This document shows positions 8,083 through 16,992 of a stretch of DNA of 64,000 nucleotides, piece by piece. Location: contig NZ_PDZL01000014.1 in the NCBI RefSeq assembly GCF_002735705.1, positions 62,001 to 126,000 of the forward strand. The letters run 5' to 3'. Source of the DNA: Janthinobacterium sp. BJB426. GTDB lineage: Bacteria; Pseudomonadota; Gammaproteobacteria; Burkholderiales; Burkholderiaceae_D. The first letter of the stretch is position 1, and each line of letters opens with the position of its first letter. The notes beneath the pieces were generated by a model. That model did no database searches. It had not been told where the DNA came from and worked only from the letters and a program-made list of their open reading frames with translations. The position numbers and the translations under genes were made by a program.

Positions 8083-9540
8083 CTATGCGCTGGCGCGGAT
8101 GGTGAAATCGACCCCGACCTCATCCCAGAATTCCTGCTCCTTCTCGATCCAGAACGACACGGTGGGATGGTGCGCCACCCAGCCGCGCTTGATGTCGAGT
8201 TCAATGCGGTTCTTCATGCGCAGGCGCAGTTCGCTGAAATCGGCTTCGATGCGCGCATGCATGAGCAGGATCGACAGGCGCAAGGCCAGCACGGCCTTGG
8301 CAAAATCGGGATCGGACAGCACTTCGCCGATCTTGCGCAAGTTGCCCTTCTGCGCCAGGATCAGCCGGCTCATGGTCTTCTGTTCGCGCGTGGTAAAACC
8401 GGGCAAGTCGGCGTTTTCCACGATGTAGGAGGCATGCTTGTGGTAGCCCGTCTGCGACACGGCCAGACCCACTTCGTGCAGCAGGCTGCTCCAGCGCAGG
8501 GATTTCACCAGGGCGTCGGAGGTGGGCTTGAGCTGCGCGTACATGGCCAGCGCCTGCTCGGCCACCCGGCCGGCGCGCTGCTGGTCGATATGGAATTTCT
8601 CCATGCAGCCCTGCACCGATTGTTCGCGGCGGTCACGCTTGGTCGAACGCAGGTACAAATCCCACATCACGCCCATGCGCAAGCCCGCCTCGATCGGCGT
8701 CATGGCGGGAATGGCCAGTTCGCGAAACAGGCCGATCAAAATGGCCAGGCCGCCAACGATGGTGCTGGCGCGGTCGGGGCGCAAGCCGGGCATGTCGATG
8801 CGGCTGGTGTGACCGAGTTCAATGAAGCGGCGCGCCAGCGCGTCGAGGCTGACGCTCGTGAGCAAGCCGTCACCGAGCTTGTTGCGGGCGATGATGTCGG
8901 CGATGGTGCGGATGGTGCCGGAAGAGCCGTAAGCCGTCTTCCAGTGCTGCGGGCGGTACGGCGGCGCGGCATCCTCGAAATGGCTGCGCGCCGACAGGAT
9001 GGCCGCCTCGAACGATGGCGCATCGATGCGCCCGCCGATGAAGAACGACAGGCTTTGCTTGACCGTGCCCAGGCTGAACGACTCGACGCGCTCGATATCG
9101 TTGCCGCGCCCCAGTATCAGTTCGGTCGAGCCGCCGCCGATATCCATCACCAGCCGGCGTTCGCCGGGAATGGCCAGCGCGTTGGCCACGCCCATGTAGA
9201 TCAAGCGCCCCTCTTCCTCGCCCGAGATGATCTCGATAGGATGGCCGATGGCTTGCTCGGCCAGCGGCAGGAAGACGGCGCCGTTACGCGCCACGCGCAT
9301 GGCCGACGTGGCCACCACGCGCACGGCATCGAGTTCAAAGCCGGCGAGGATGGCGCGAAAGCGCTGCAGGCAGGCCAGCGCGCCCTGCATGGCCGCTTCG
9401 GTCAGGTCGCCATTGGCGTCCAGGCCTGCGGCCAGGCGTATCGGGTCGCGCACGCTCTTGACCACGCGGATCGTGTCGCCATCATGCTTGCCGACGTGTA
9501 AACGAAAACTGTTGGACCCCAGGTCCACCGCTGCATACAT
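8083..9540 (-). CDS. ppx: Exopolyphosphatase, Ppx/GppA family
   Basis: A 485-residue Ppx/GppA phosphatase, which removes terminal phosphates from inorganic polyphosphate (or pppGpp). It opens with AAVDLGSNSFRL, the phosphate-1 loop of the ASKHA fold, and has MDIGGGSTEL near residue 145 (phosphate-2). The C-terminal half (~from 320) fits the HD-like helical domain of Ppx proteins. The start at 9540 was chosen because AGAGG lies 6 bp before it and it puts the ATP-fold motif at residue 3, as in homologues. No ppk is adjacent. A triple PhoB-type half-site array lies 115-145 bp upstream. GppA activity cannot be excluded from sequence. Confidence 0.9.
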   Translation of the reverse strand: MYAAVDLGSNSFRLHVGKHDGDTIRVVKSVRDPIRLAAGLDANGDLTEAAMQGALACLQRFRAILAGFELDAVRVVATSAMRVARNGAVFLPLAEQAIGHPIEIISGEEEGRLIYMGVANALAIPGERRLVMDIGGGSTELILGRGNDIERVESFSLGTVKQSLSFFIGGRIDAPSFEAAILSARSHFEDAAPPYRPQHWKTAYGSSGTIRTIADIIARNKLGDGLLTSVSLDALARRFIELGHTSRIDMPGLRPDRASTIVGGLAILIGLFRELAIPAMTPIEAGLRMGVMWDLYLRSTKRDRREQSVQGCMEKFHIDQQRAGRVAEQALAMYAQLKPTSDALVKSLRWSSLLHEVGLAVSQTGYHKHASYIVENADLPGFTTREQKTMSRLILAQKGNLRKIGEVLSDPDFAKAVLALRLSILLMHARIEADFSELRLRMKNRIELDIKRGWVAHHPTVSFWIEKEQEFWDEVGVDFTIRASA

Positions 9541-9653
9541 ACTGGCCTCTTGTCTTGTCATTACTGTGCCAACTGAAAAAGTTGGCAAACTCAGTTGCTA
9601 AACTATATAAATCATTTAAACGATTTAAAAATCCTACCACACTACCCCCATCG

Positions 9654-9683
9654 TATGACAGCGGCGTGACAGGATTGTGACAA
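9654..9683 (-). promoter_or_regulatory. Putative triple PhoB box upstream of ppx
   Basis: On the minus strand, three TGTCA half-sites occur at exact 11-bp spacing (9678-9682, 9667-9671, 9656-9660), two preceded by C, matching tandem PhoB units. A possible -10 (TAGGAT) lies about 15 bp downstream and the ppx start 115 bp downstream. Polyphosphate genes belong to the Pho regulon in several proteobacteria. The rest of the 303-bp spacer holds AT-rich promoter sequence (9600-9640) and the repeat element at 9709-9844. Confidence 0.55.
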
Positions 9684-9708
9684 AACGGCGAGCAACGGTA
9701 ACGCTCAA

Positions 9709-9844
9709 GAACACCTGACAAAACCGTAGCGAGCGGAAGGAAGTTGTGGTTGAGACGCGCAACTGTACGAAGGTACGGGGACGCCGAGTCAGTGAGCATC
9801 GCAAACCATAAATTCCGACGCGCAGTAGGTTTTGACAGGTGTTC
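9709..9844. repeat. MITE-like element with 17-bp terminal inverted repeats
   Basis: A 136-bp non-coding segment is bounded by GAACACCTGACAAAACC (9709-9725) and GGTTTTGACAGGTGTTC (9828-9844), which are inverted repeats with one mismatch. It begins right at the chaA stop codon. From memory, related sequences recur between genes in Oxalobacteraceae and are sometimes miscalled as small proteins, but only this copy is in the window. No transposase is present and no clear target-site duplication was seen. It could be a non-autonomous mobile element or an extragenic repeat that folds in mRNA. Confidence 0.5.
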
Positions 9845-10926
9845 TACGGCACGATGGTGGTGAACAGATAGACAGCGAAAATCACCAGGTGCACCGTGCC
9901 CTGCATGACCGTGGTGCGGCCCGTGCCCAGCGACAGGGTGGCCACCATCAGCGACAGCAGCAACAGCACCGTCGACTTGATATCGAGACCCAGCGTGATC
10001 GTCAGGCCCGTGGCCAGCGACACCACCACCACGGCGGGTATCGTCAGCCCGATGCTGGCCAGCGCGGAGCCGAGCGCCAGGTTCAGGCTCGTTTGCAAAC
10101 GGTTTGCGCGCGCGGCGCGCACGGCGGCCAGGCCCTCGGGCAGCAGCACGATGGCGGCGATGACGATGCCGACCAGGGTTTTCGGCGCACCCATGGCGGC
10201 AATCGCCGTCTCCAGCGCGGGCGCCAGCGACTTGGCCAGCAGAACCACGGCGCCCAGGCACACCAGCAGCGCGCCGGCGCTGACCCAGGCGACGGTGGGC
10301 GTGGGCGGCGCCGCATGCACCTCTTCATCACCGACGGCTTCCTTGGGCAGGAAGTAATCGCGGTGGCGCACCGTCTGCACCAGCACGAAGGTGCCGTACA
10401 GGACGAGGGAAATGACGGCGATGAAGATCAGCTGGCTGGAATTGTAGAAGGGACCGGCTGCGCTCGAGGTGTAGTTCGGCAGCACCAGGGTCAGAACGGC
10501 GATGGCCGCCAGGGTGGCCAGCGACGCGCTCACGCCCAGCAGGCCGAAGGTCTGCTCCTTGTGGCGCCCGGCGCCCAGCAGCAGGCAGATGCCGACGATG
10601 CCATTCAGGATGATCATGATGGCGGCAAACACGGTGTCGCGCGCCAGGCCCGTCGTTTCCGGCCCGCCGGCCAGCATCAGCGAGACGATGAGCGCCACCT
10701 CGATCAGGGTCACGGCCAGCGCCAGCACCAGCGTGCCATACGGTTCACCGATACGGTGCGCCACCACTTCCGCGTGGTACACGGCGGCCAGCACGCTGCC
10801 GATCAGGCCCACCACCAGCAGGATCTGGTAGGCACCGCCGAGATTGAAGGTGGAACCGAACAGGAACAGCCAGCCGGCAATCGGCGCGGCAAGCGGCCAT
10901 ACAGGCAGGGATTTGAGCATTTTCAT
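9844..10926 (-). CDS. chaA: Ca2+(Na+)/H+ antiporter, ChaA/CaCA family
   Basis: A 360-residue inner-membrane antiporter with about eleven hydrophobic segments. Two alpha-repeat motifs of the calcium/cation antiporter superfamily are visible: GEPYGTLVLALAVTLIE near residue 60 and LPEGLAAVRAA near 260, each with the conserved ion-binding acidic residue. Family members exchange Ca2+, Na+ or K+ for protons and help in alkaline and salt stress. The gene is monocistronic; its TAG stop coincides with the edge of the repeat element, so the element may have supplied the 3' end. A 283-bp spacer upstream (10927-11209) shows no other gene. Confidence 0.88.
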   Translation of the reverse strand: MKMLKSLPVWPLAAPIAGWLFLFGSTFNLGGAYQILLVVGLIGSVLAAVYHAEVVAHRIGEPYGTLVLALAVTLIEVALIVSLMLAGGPETTGLARDTVFAAIMIILNGIVGICLLLGAGRHKEQTFGLLGVSASLATLAAIAVLTLVLPNYTSSAAGPFYNSSQLIFIAVISLVLYGTFVLVQTVRHRDYFLPKEAVGDEEVHAAPPTPTVAWVSAGALLVCLGAVVLLAKSLAPALETAIAAMGAPKTLVGIVIAAIVLLPEGLAAVRAARANRLQTSLNLALGSALASIGLTIPAVVVVSLATGLTITLGLDIKSTVLLLLSLMVATLSLGTGRTTVMQGTVHLVIFAVYLFTTIVP

Positions 10927-11209
10927 TATGGGCCTGGCAAGAGTAAAAAAGGGGAACTGCGGTGCGGACGGCTCAGGGCAGCCTGGCGTGCGCTCGATAG
11001 CATAACTTGCTTAGCTTAAATGAAAGTTAGGGAATGCACACGTTCGGGAACTGGTGCCCCGCGTTCCAGCGCCTTGCTGCAGTGCACCTGCTTGCTACCA
11101 GTAACTATAGTCCCTTTGGTAACATGCCGTTGCAATTTTCTTGTGTTTTTGCTTCCGGCTGGCGTCATAATGCAGAGCCAGCCCTCGCGGCACCGACCAA
11201 GGACAGACC

Positions 11210-11551
11210 ATGATTTCCAAAAACAGCGCCGCCATGCGCACGTTCTTCTTCTTCGCGGGCAGCGTATTTTGCGCCGTCGCACACGCGGACGCACCGCCGG
11301 TGCGCGCAGCGCAGGTGGACGCGAACTGGGCCACCGCGCCCGCGCCTGCCGCGGAGCCGCGCTGGCAAGACAGCCTGCCGCCCGCGCCACCCGTGGAAGC
11401 ACGCGAAGAAAAGATCCTGCCCAAAAGCGAATGGCTCACTGTCGAACCGATGAAGGCGCCTGACCGGCGCTGCGATCCCGGCCTCGATGCCTTGTTCCTG
11501 CCCAAGGAGTGCGGCAAGGAGCCCAGCTGGTTGGGCTCGCGCAAGAAATAA
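11210..11551 (+). CDS. Small secreted protein of unknown function
   Basis: A 113-residue protein with a plausible signal peptide: a hydrophobic stretch FFFFAGSVFCAVAHA ends at an Ala-x-Ala site near residue 26. The mature part is proline- and alanine-rich with two cysteines near the C-terminus (RRCDPG and KECGKE) that could form one disulfide. AAGGACAG lies just before the ATG. A possible -10 (CATAAT) is at 11166-11171. I do not recognise a family. It converges on the GGDEF gene with a 6-bp gap. Confidence 0.65.
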   Translation: MISKNSAAMRTFFFFAGSVFCAVAHADAPPVRAAQVDANWATAPAPAAEPRWQDSLPPAPPVEAREEKILPKSEWLTVEPMKAPDRRCDPGLDALFLPKECGKEPSWLGSRKK

Positions 11552-11557
11552 GCCGAT

Positions 11558-12709
11558 TTAAATATCGAGGGTGCTGACACCCTGCGCTTCCACGACCCTG
11601 TTGCGGCCAGCATGCTTGGCCGCCTGCAGCGCCTCGTCGGCCCGCTTGAACAGGCTGACGGTGCTGTCTTCGGCTCGGATGGTGGTCACGCCCAAGCTGG
11701 CCGTCAGTTGCAACACGGCGCGCTCCGTCTTGACTGGCAGCACCTCCACGGCGGCGCGGATGCGCTCGGCCACCATCAGCGCATCGTCCAGGGTCGTGCG
11801 CGGCAGTTGAATGGCGAATTCGGCGCCACCGAGGCGCCCCATCAGATCGCTGTCGCGCAGTTGCTGGCGGCACGTGTCGACGATGGTTTTCAGCACCGCA
11901 TCACCCACCGGATGGCCATAGCTGTCGTTGACTCTTTTGAAGTGGTCGATATTGAGCACCACCAGCGCCGTCGGCAAGCCGGGCCGGCGCGCCAACGCCA
12001 TCCACGGCGCCAGCGCCTGATAAAATCCGCGCCGGTTCGGCACGCCCGTGGCCGCGTCGAGCACTTCCAGGCGCGCCAGCTCGCCGCCCAGCTTTTCGCG
12101 CGACAGCAGCAAATAGCCGAAGGCGTTCGTCAGCATCATCAGGTACAGGGCGCCAAAGCCGGCCAGCTGCAGCAGTTCCGCGTCAAAATCGGGGATGGCG
12201 GCGGCCAGCACGCCGCGCGCGGCGATCAGCAAGGACAGCAGGCCCATGCTGACGACGAGGAAACGGCGCAGCATGCTCGCCTCGCGCCATTTCAGGCACA
12301 ATGCCGCCACGCCGGCGAGGAAGAAGCCGGCCACGATCAGCGAACCGCCGGCGCTGCGCAGCAGCGGCGCCACGTCGAACAGATAACAGGCGGCAAACAG
12401 CGCCACGGACACCCCCAGCGCCGGCAAGACATAACGGCGCCAGCCGCTGCGTCCGGCCGCCTGCCACAGGGCGCCCGCATCGAGCGCCATGCCGGCAAAC
12501 AGCAGGCTGTTGCCCAGCAAGATGGAGAGAAAATCGGGCAGCACGCCGCGGAAATACAGCAGGCACCAGGCCACGGCCTGGCATTGCTTGGCCACCGCCC
12601 AGGTGGACATGCTGAGCGACTTCTTGCGCTCATACTCGAAGAAGAACAGGGCCGCGCACAGGCTCAGGTTGCCGAGTGCCAGGGCCAGTACCAGGGTCTT
12701 GATATCCAT
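11558..12709 (-). CDS. Membrane GGDEF-domain protein with degenerate GGAEF motif
   Basis: A 383-residue protein with about six N-terminal membrane segments (residues ~1-200) and a C-terminal GGDEF domain (~215-375). The active-site motif reads GGAEF, so the metal-coordinating third residue is Ala (codon GCC), which should impair diguanylate cyclase activity. The inhibitory c-di-GMP-binding site is kept: RDSD lies exactly five residues before the motif. NIDHFKRVND is also present. The most likely role is a c-di-GMP receptor or a weak cyclase sensing a membrane signal through the N-terminal region. It lies alone between convergent and tandem neighbours. Confidence 0.85.
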   Translation of the reverse strand: MDIKTLVLALALGNLSLCAALFFFEYERKKSLSMSTWAVAKQCQAVAWCLLYFRGVLPDFLSILLGNSLLFAGMALDAGALWQAAGRSGWRRYVLPALGVSVALFAACYLFDVAPLLRSAGGSLIVAGFFLAGVAALCLKWREASMLRRFLVVSMGLLSLLIAARGVLAAAIPDFDAELLQLAGFGALYLMMLTNAFGYLLLSREKLGGELARLEVLDAATGVPNRRGFYQALAPWMALARRPGLPTALVVLNIDHFKRVNDSYGHPVGDAVLKTIVDTCRQQLRDSDLMGRLGGAEFAIQLPRTTLDDALMVAERIRAAVEVLPVKTERAVLQLTASLGVTTIRAEDSTVSLFKRADEALQAAKHAGRNRVVEAQGVSTLDI

Positions 12710-12746
12710 GGGCTACGCCATCGCCGCGCAAGCGCGGCAGGCCAGG

Positions 12747-13022
12747 TCAGATTTCGTGTTCGACATTGGTGCTGCCGTCGCCGATCTTGCTGGCCCAGGC
12801 CTGCACGAAATACTGCTTTTCCACCTCGTTGGGCGCCTCGTGCCAGAACACGATGAGGGTGCCCTTGTGGTCGTGGATTTGCGCCACTTTTTCAATGAAG
12901 CCGAAGTTAGCGGCTACGTCGGCCAGCGCCGCCGCGTAACCGTACACGCGCGTCAGCCGCTCGATGCGGTCGGGCTCCGTAAAACTGTTCGTCGCCGTAA
13001 TGATGGGGTGATCCAAAAACAT
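12747..13022 (-). CDS. Conserved small protein of unknown function
   Basis: A 91-residue soluble acidic protein. The start ATG at 13022 is chosen because GGAGA lies 6 bp before it; an ATG at 13034 has no ribosome-binding site. The sequence has a helical N-terminal half (RIERLTRVYGYAAALADVA) and a beta-rich second half with IHDHKGTLIVFW and EKQYFVQAW, which suggests a compact alpha/beta fold. It lies 37 bp upstream of the GGDEF gene on the same strand and may be co-transcribed with it. No family is recognised. The 153-bp spacer to the divergent methyltransferase holds an AT-rich tract near 13070-13090. Confidence 0.7.
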   Translation of the reverse strand: MFLDHPIITATNSFTEPDRIERLTRVYGYAAALADVAANFGFIEKVAQIHDHKGTLIVFWHEAPNEVEKQYFVQAWASKIGDGSTNVEHEI

Positions 13023-13187
13023 GCTTGTCTCCATGGTGCCCGACTGCGCAGCCGTGCCGCCACGCGCCGTATGCATATACATATACGCATGCTCGGCGCG
13101 GATTAATCGGGTATGCTCACGGGAGCTTATCAGATTTCTCTGAATGCAACAAAGCATCTCCCCCAGTCCACTCAGCGAAGTCGTCCC

Positions 13188-13958
13188 ATGCCGGAAAACA
13201 GAAGCACCACCCCACTTGCCCCGCAGGTGCATACCTGTGGCGACCGGCGCCGCCTGGAATTCCAACCCGGCATGATCCAGAGCGAAATGCTGCTGTCGCG
13301 CCCCGACCATCTGCTGCTGCGCTATGCGCGTGCCATGATGTGCTTTACCCTGTTCGTGCCGCGCCCGCGGCACATCCTGATGGTCGGCCTGGGCGGCGGT
13401 TCGTTGCTGAAATTCTGCCATCGCCACCTGCCCGGGACGCGCATCACGGTGCTGGAACTGCGCGCCGACGTGATCGCCCTGCGCGAGCAATTCATGCTGC
13501 CCCCCGACGATGCGCGCCTGCGCATCATCGAGACGGACGCCGTCAGCTATATCCGCCAGCATCCGGGCTGCGCCGACGTGCTGCTGCTCGACGGCTACGA
13601 CGAAACGGGTTTGCCGCCGGCACTGGGCAGCGCGCGCTTCTATGCGGACTGCCTGCGCGCCCTGCTGCCCGGCGGCGTGCTGGTGGCCAACCTGTTCAGT
13701 TATGACGAGCACTATCCCGCCATGCTGGCGCGCCTGATGCTGACCTTTCGTGGCGCCGTCTGCCACTTCGACGGCATCGCCGGCAATAACCGCATCGTCT
13801 TCGCCGCCAAGCCCGAACAAGGCGCCGACGGCCGCGCCGTGCGCGTGGTGCGCCTGGTGCGCTGGCGCCGGATATGCGGCCTGGCGTTCCTGAACCGCTG
13901 GCTGCCGGCATGGCAGTTGTGGCGTGTGCGCCGCCGGTCAGGCAGCGACAACGACTGA
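13188..13958 (+). CDS. Spermidine synthase-like methyltransferase-fold protein
   Basis: A 256-residue protein of the polyamine aminopropyltransferase/spermine synthase-like fold. It has the nucleotide-binding loop MVGLGGGSLLKF near residue 65, an acidic residue after the next strand (TVLELRADV), and DVLLLDGYDETG near 130, where aminopropyltransferases have the catalytic Asp. The last ~50 residues are Arg-rich. There is no speD nearby, so true spermidine synthesis is uncertain; a small-molecule methyltransferase is equally possible. The start at 13188 is chosen because the longer frame from 13113 has no family-like residues. Confidence 0.75.
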   Translation: MPENRSTTPLAPQVHTCGDRRRLEFQPGMIQSEMLLSRPDHLLLRYARAMMCFTLFVPRPRHILMVGLGGGSLLKFCHRHLPGTRITVLELRADVIALREQFMLPPDDARLRIIETDAVSYIRQHPGCADVLLLDGYDETGLPPALGSARFYADCLRALLPGGVLVANLFSYDEHYPAMLARLMLTFRGAVCHFDGIAGNNRIVFAAKPEQGADGRAVRVVRLVRWRRICGLAFLNRWLPAWQLWRVRRRSGSDND

Positions 13959-13986
13959 AAGTCGTCTTCCCCGGTCATAGATATTG

Positions 13987-14016
13987 TTGCTTATTAGCAG
14001 TGTTTTGGTGCAAAAT
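13987..14016 (+). promoter_or_regulatory. Candidate sigma-70 promoter of the CHASE-GGDEF-EAL gene
   Basis: TTGCTT (13987-13992) and CAAAAT (14011-14016) are separated by 18 bp, about 100 bp upstream of the start codon. The match is moderate. Confidence 0.3.
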
Positions 14017-14112
14017 CAGCATGATGGATGTGGTTTATGACAAACTACGGCCTGCGTGGGGCCGGCAGGCGCCGCCGAACCCATGTGTCCATGAAGTGAG
14101 ATAGGAAAAACC

Positions 14113-16992
14113 ATGCTGCGTGGCCGCCTGCCATTGTCGATTTCCGCCGCGGCCGCGCTGACCTTTGCCTGCGGCGTCAGCGTGACGGCCGTGCTGTTTG
14201 CCGCCATCAGCCAGCTCGAATACGACAAGATGAGCCTGAGCCTGCAGCAACGCGCCGGCGCCAGGGTGGCCGCCATCGAGCAGGGGCTCGACGATGCGGT
14301 CGAGGTGCTGACGACAACCAACCAGCTGTTTGCCGCCGTCGTGCCCGTCACGCGCGAACAATTCCACGATTTCACCACGCCGCTGCTGCAGCGCCACCCG
14401 TTCATCCAGGCCTTCAATTTCCACCGCATCGTGCCGCATGCGCAGCGCGCCGCCTTCGAGACCGAACTGCGGCGCATCGTGCCCGGCTACACCATGACGG
14501 AAATGCGCGATGGCGTCGTCGTGCCCGCCACGACGCGCACCAGCTACCTGGTGGTCGATTACCTCGAACCCCTGCAGGGCAACCGCCCCGCCTTTGGCCT
14601 GAACGTCAGCCCGAGCGGCGTGCTGGCGCGCGCGCTGGAACAGGCGATCATCAGCGGCCAGACCACCGCCACCGGCCTGCTGGCCCTGGCGCAAGGGCCG
14701 CAACGGGGCTTCGTCATCGTGCGTCCCGTCTACCGCCACGGCGTGCCCCTGCAAACGATACCGCAGCGGCGCGCGGCGCTGATCGGCGATACGGCCGTCA
14801 TCGTGCGCGCGGGGGAACTGGTGCAGAAAATCCTCGCCGGCGCCGACCTGCTGGGCGACTCCCAGCTTGAACTCAGTGTCTACGCCGACGCCGGCGCCGA
14901 TCCGCGCCAATTGATCTTCCGCCATGGACAGGCGCCTGCCGACGAACCGAGCGGCGCCTGGGAGTCGCTGCCCCGCTGGCTGCACTTTGCCTACCATAAC
15001 CATTATGACCGGGCCTTCACTTCCGCCGGCCGGCCCTGGCACGTGCGCGTGGTGGCCCATCCGCGTCCCTTCCTGGCCGACCACCTGGGCTCATTGTTTA
15101 CACTGATCACGGGCTTGCTGTTCAGCGCACTGACGGCCGCCTTCGTGCAGTCGCTGACGCAGCGCTCGCGCCGCGTGCAGCTGCTGGTGGAGCAGCGCAC
15201 GGCCGACCTCAAGCGCAGCAATGAGCTGCTCAGCGCCGACGTGCGGGCGCGCCAGCGCACGGAGCGCGCCTTGCAGGAAAGCGAAAAGCGCTTCCGCCGC
15301 CTGCTGGCCCTGTCCTCGGACTGGTACTGGGAACAGGACGCCCACTTCTGCTTCACGCACATCACCAGCGGTTTCACGGACAAGTCGAACATGCCGCTGG
15401 AACGCTTCATCGGCATGACGCGCTGGGACAACAACGCGGAGATGCGCAATTCGCGCTGGGGCAAGCAGCATATCGCCAACCTGGAAGCACACCTGCCCTT
15501 TTCCAACCTCGAATATGCGATGCAGGACCGCGATGGCCAGCTGCGCTGGTTCAGCATCAATGGCGAACCGCTGTTCAACGAGCTCGGTGAATTTCGCGGC
15601 TACCGGGGCACGGGTTCCGAAATCACGGAGCGCAAGCTGGCCGAGCAGCAAATCCAGCACATCGCCCACCACGACGTGCTGACAGGCTTGCCCAACCGCG
15701 CCCTGCTGCGCGACCGCCTGGCGCAGGCGATGGCCCTGTCGCGCCGCAAGAACCGCGCATTGTGGGTGCTGTTGATCGACCTCGACCGTTTCAAGTTCGT
15801 CAACGACAGCCTCGGGCACAAGGCCGGCGACCTGCTGCTGAAAACCATCGCCACGCGCCTGCAGGCCAGCCTGCGCGAAAGCGACACGGTGGCGCGCCTG
15901 TCCGGCGATGAATTCGTCGCCATCCTGTGCGAGCAGGCGGACGAAGTGCTCAGCGGCGCCATCGTGCAGCGCGTGATGGATGCCGTGGCCCAGCCCGTGC
16001 TATTGGACGGCAAGGAATTTTTCGTCACCTGCAGCATCGGCGTGGCCGTGTATGACATGTCGCGCTACGACGCCCCTGGCGACGTGACCCTGAATGGCGA
16101 GACGCAGAACCTGATCGAACAGGCCGACATCGCCATGTACTGCGCCAAGAAACAGGGCCGCAACAACATCAAGTTCTACACGACGGCCATGAACCAGGCC
16201 ACCCTGGAGCGCCTGCGCATCGAGACGGCGCTGCGCAACGCGCTGGAACGCGAGCAGTTCGTGCTGCATTACCAGCCGCAGGTGGACCTGGCCAGCGGAC
16301 GCATCGTCGGCGTGGAAGCGCTGCTGCGCTGGCAGCATCCGGATCTGGGCATGGTGGCGCCGCAGCGCTTCATCGCGCTGGCGGAAGACACGGGCCTGAT
16401 CGTGCCGATCGGCGCCTGGGTCATGCGCGAAGCGTGCGCGCAGGTGAAGCGCTGGCATGCGGCGGGACTCGACACCTTGCGCCTTGCCGTGAACCTGTCG
16501 GCGCGCCAGTTCAACGAGCCGAACCTGGTCGCGTCGATTGCCGACGTGCTGCTGGAAACGGGCCTGCCGCCCGCCTGCCTGGAACTGGAACTGACGGAAA
16601 GCCTGTTCATGCACGACGTGGCGCTGGCCGTCAGCCAGCTGCACGACATGAAGGCGCTGGGGGTGCAGCTGTCGATCGACGACTTCGGCACCGGCTATTC
16701 CAGCTTTGCCTACCTGCGCACCTTTCCCATCGACGTGCTGAAGATCGACCGCAGCTTCGTCGGCGACGTGGCGCGCGACGCGGACGATGCGGCCATCGTC
16801 GTCTCCATCATCGCCCTGGCGCACAATCTGAAGCTGCGCGTGGTGGCCGAAGGCGTGGAAACGGCGGAGCAGCTCGATTACCTGCGCCGCCATGGCTGCG
16901 ACGAAGCGCAAGGCTATTACTTCAGCCGGCCGCTGCCCGCGCACGAGGTGGAAGCCCTCCTGCGGGCGGAAGAAACACCCGTCATGCTGTAG
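14113..16992 (+). CDS. CHASE-PAS-GGDEF-EAL c-di-GMP signalling protein
   Basis: A 959-residue inner-membrane signalling protein. Order of parts: a transmembrane helix at ~8-30, a periplasmic CHASE sensor domain (~45-320), a second helix (~325-350), a short coiled coil, a PAS domain (~395-515), a GGDEF domain (~525-700) and an EAL phosphodiesterase domain (~715-955). The cyclase motif is SGDEF with an RESD I-site five residues before it. The EAL domain has EALLRW, NLSARQF, ELTES and DDFGTGYSS, so hydrolysis of c-di-GMP is expected; SGDEF variants can still make it. The ligand of the CHASE domain is unknown. The 3' end overlaps a zinc-ribbon gene by 11 bp. Confidence 0.93.
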   Translation: MLRGRLPLSISAAAALTFACGVSVTAVLFAAISQLEYDKMSLSLQQRAGARVAAIEQGLDDAVEVLTTTNQLFAAVVPVTREQFHDFTTPLLQRHPFIQAFNFHRIVPHAQRAAFETELRRIVPGYTMTEMRDGVVVPATTRTSYLVVDYLEPLQGNRPAFGLNVSPSGVLARALEQAIISGQTTATGLLALAQGPQRGFVIVRPVYRHGVPLQTIPQRRAALIGDTAVIVRAGELVQKILAGADLLGDSQLELSVYADAGADPRQLIFRHGQAPADEPSGAWESLPRWLHFAYHNHYDRAFTSAGRPWHVRVVAHPRPFLADHLGSLFTLITGLLFSALTAAFVQSLTQRSRRVQLLVEQRTADLKRSNELLSADVRARQRTERALQESEKRFRRLLALSSDWYWEQDAHFCFTHITSGFTDKSNMPLERFIGMTRWDNNAEMRNSRWGKQHIANLEAHLPFSNLEYAMQDRDGQLRWFSINGEPLFNELGEFRGYRGTGSEITERKLAEQQIQHIAHHDVLTGLPNRALLRDRLAQAMALSRRKNRALWVLLIDLDRFKFVNDSLGHKAGDLLLKTIATRLQASLRESDTVARLSGDEFVAILCEQADEVLSGAIVQRVMDAVAQPVLLDGKEFFVTCSIGVAVYDMSRYDAPGDVTLNGETQNLIEQADIAMYCAKKQGRNNIKFYTTAMNQATLERLRIETALRNALEREQFVLHYQPQVDLASGRIVGVEALLRWQHPDLGMVAPQRFIALAEDTGLIVPIGAWVMREACAQVKRWHAAGLDTLRLAVNLSARQFNEPNLVASIADVLLETGLPPACLELELTESLFMHDVALAVSQLHDMKALGVQLSIDDFGTGYSSFAYLRTFPIDVLKIDRSFVGDVARDADDAAIVVSIIALAHNLKLRVVAEGVETAEQLDYLRRHGCDEAQGYYFSRPLPAHEVEALLRAEETPVML

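Noticed and set aside
9482-10261. 259-residue minus-strand frame running through the repeat element
   Set aside because: It joins antisense-frame sequence of chaA with the palindromic element and has no ribosome-binding site; such frames are a known source of false small proteins.
9832-11019. Long plus-strand frame over chaA
   Set aside because: His/Gln/Gly-rich antisense shadow of a transporter gene.
11612-12856. 414-residue plus-strand frame
   Set aside because: Shadow of the GGAEF gene with no domain and a composition typical of antisense frames.
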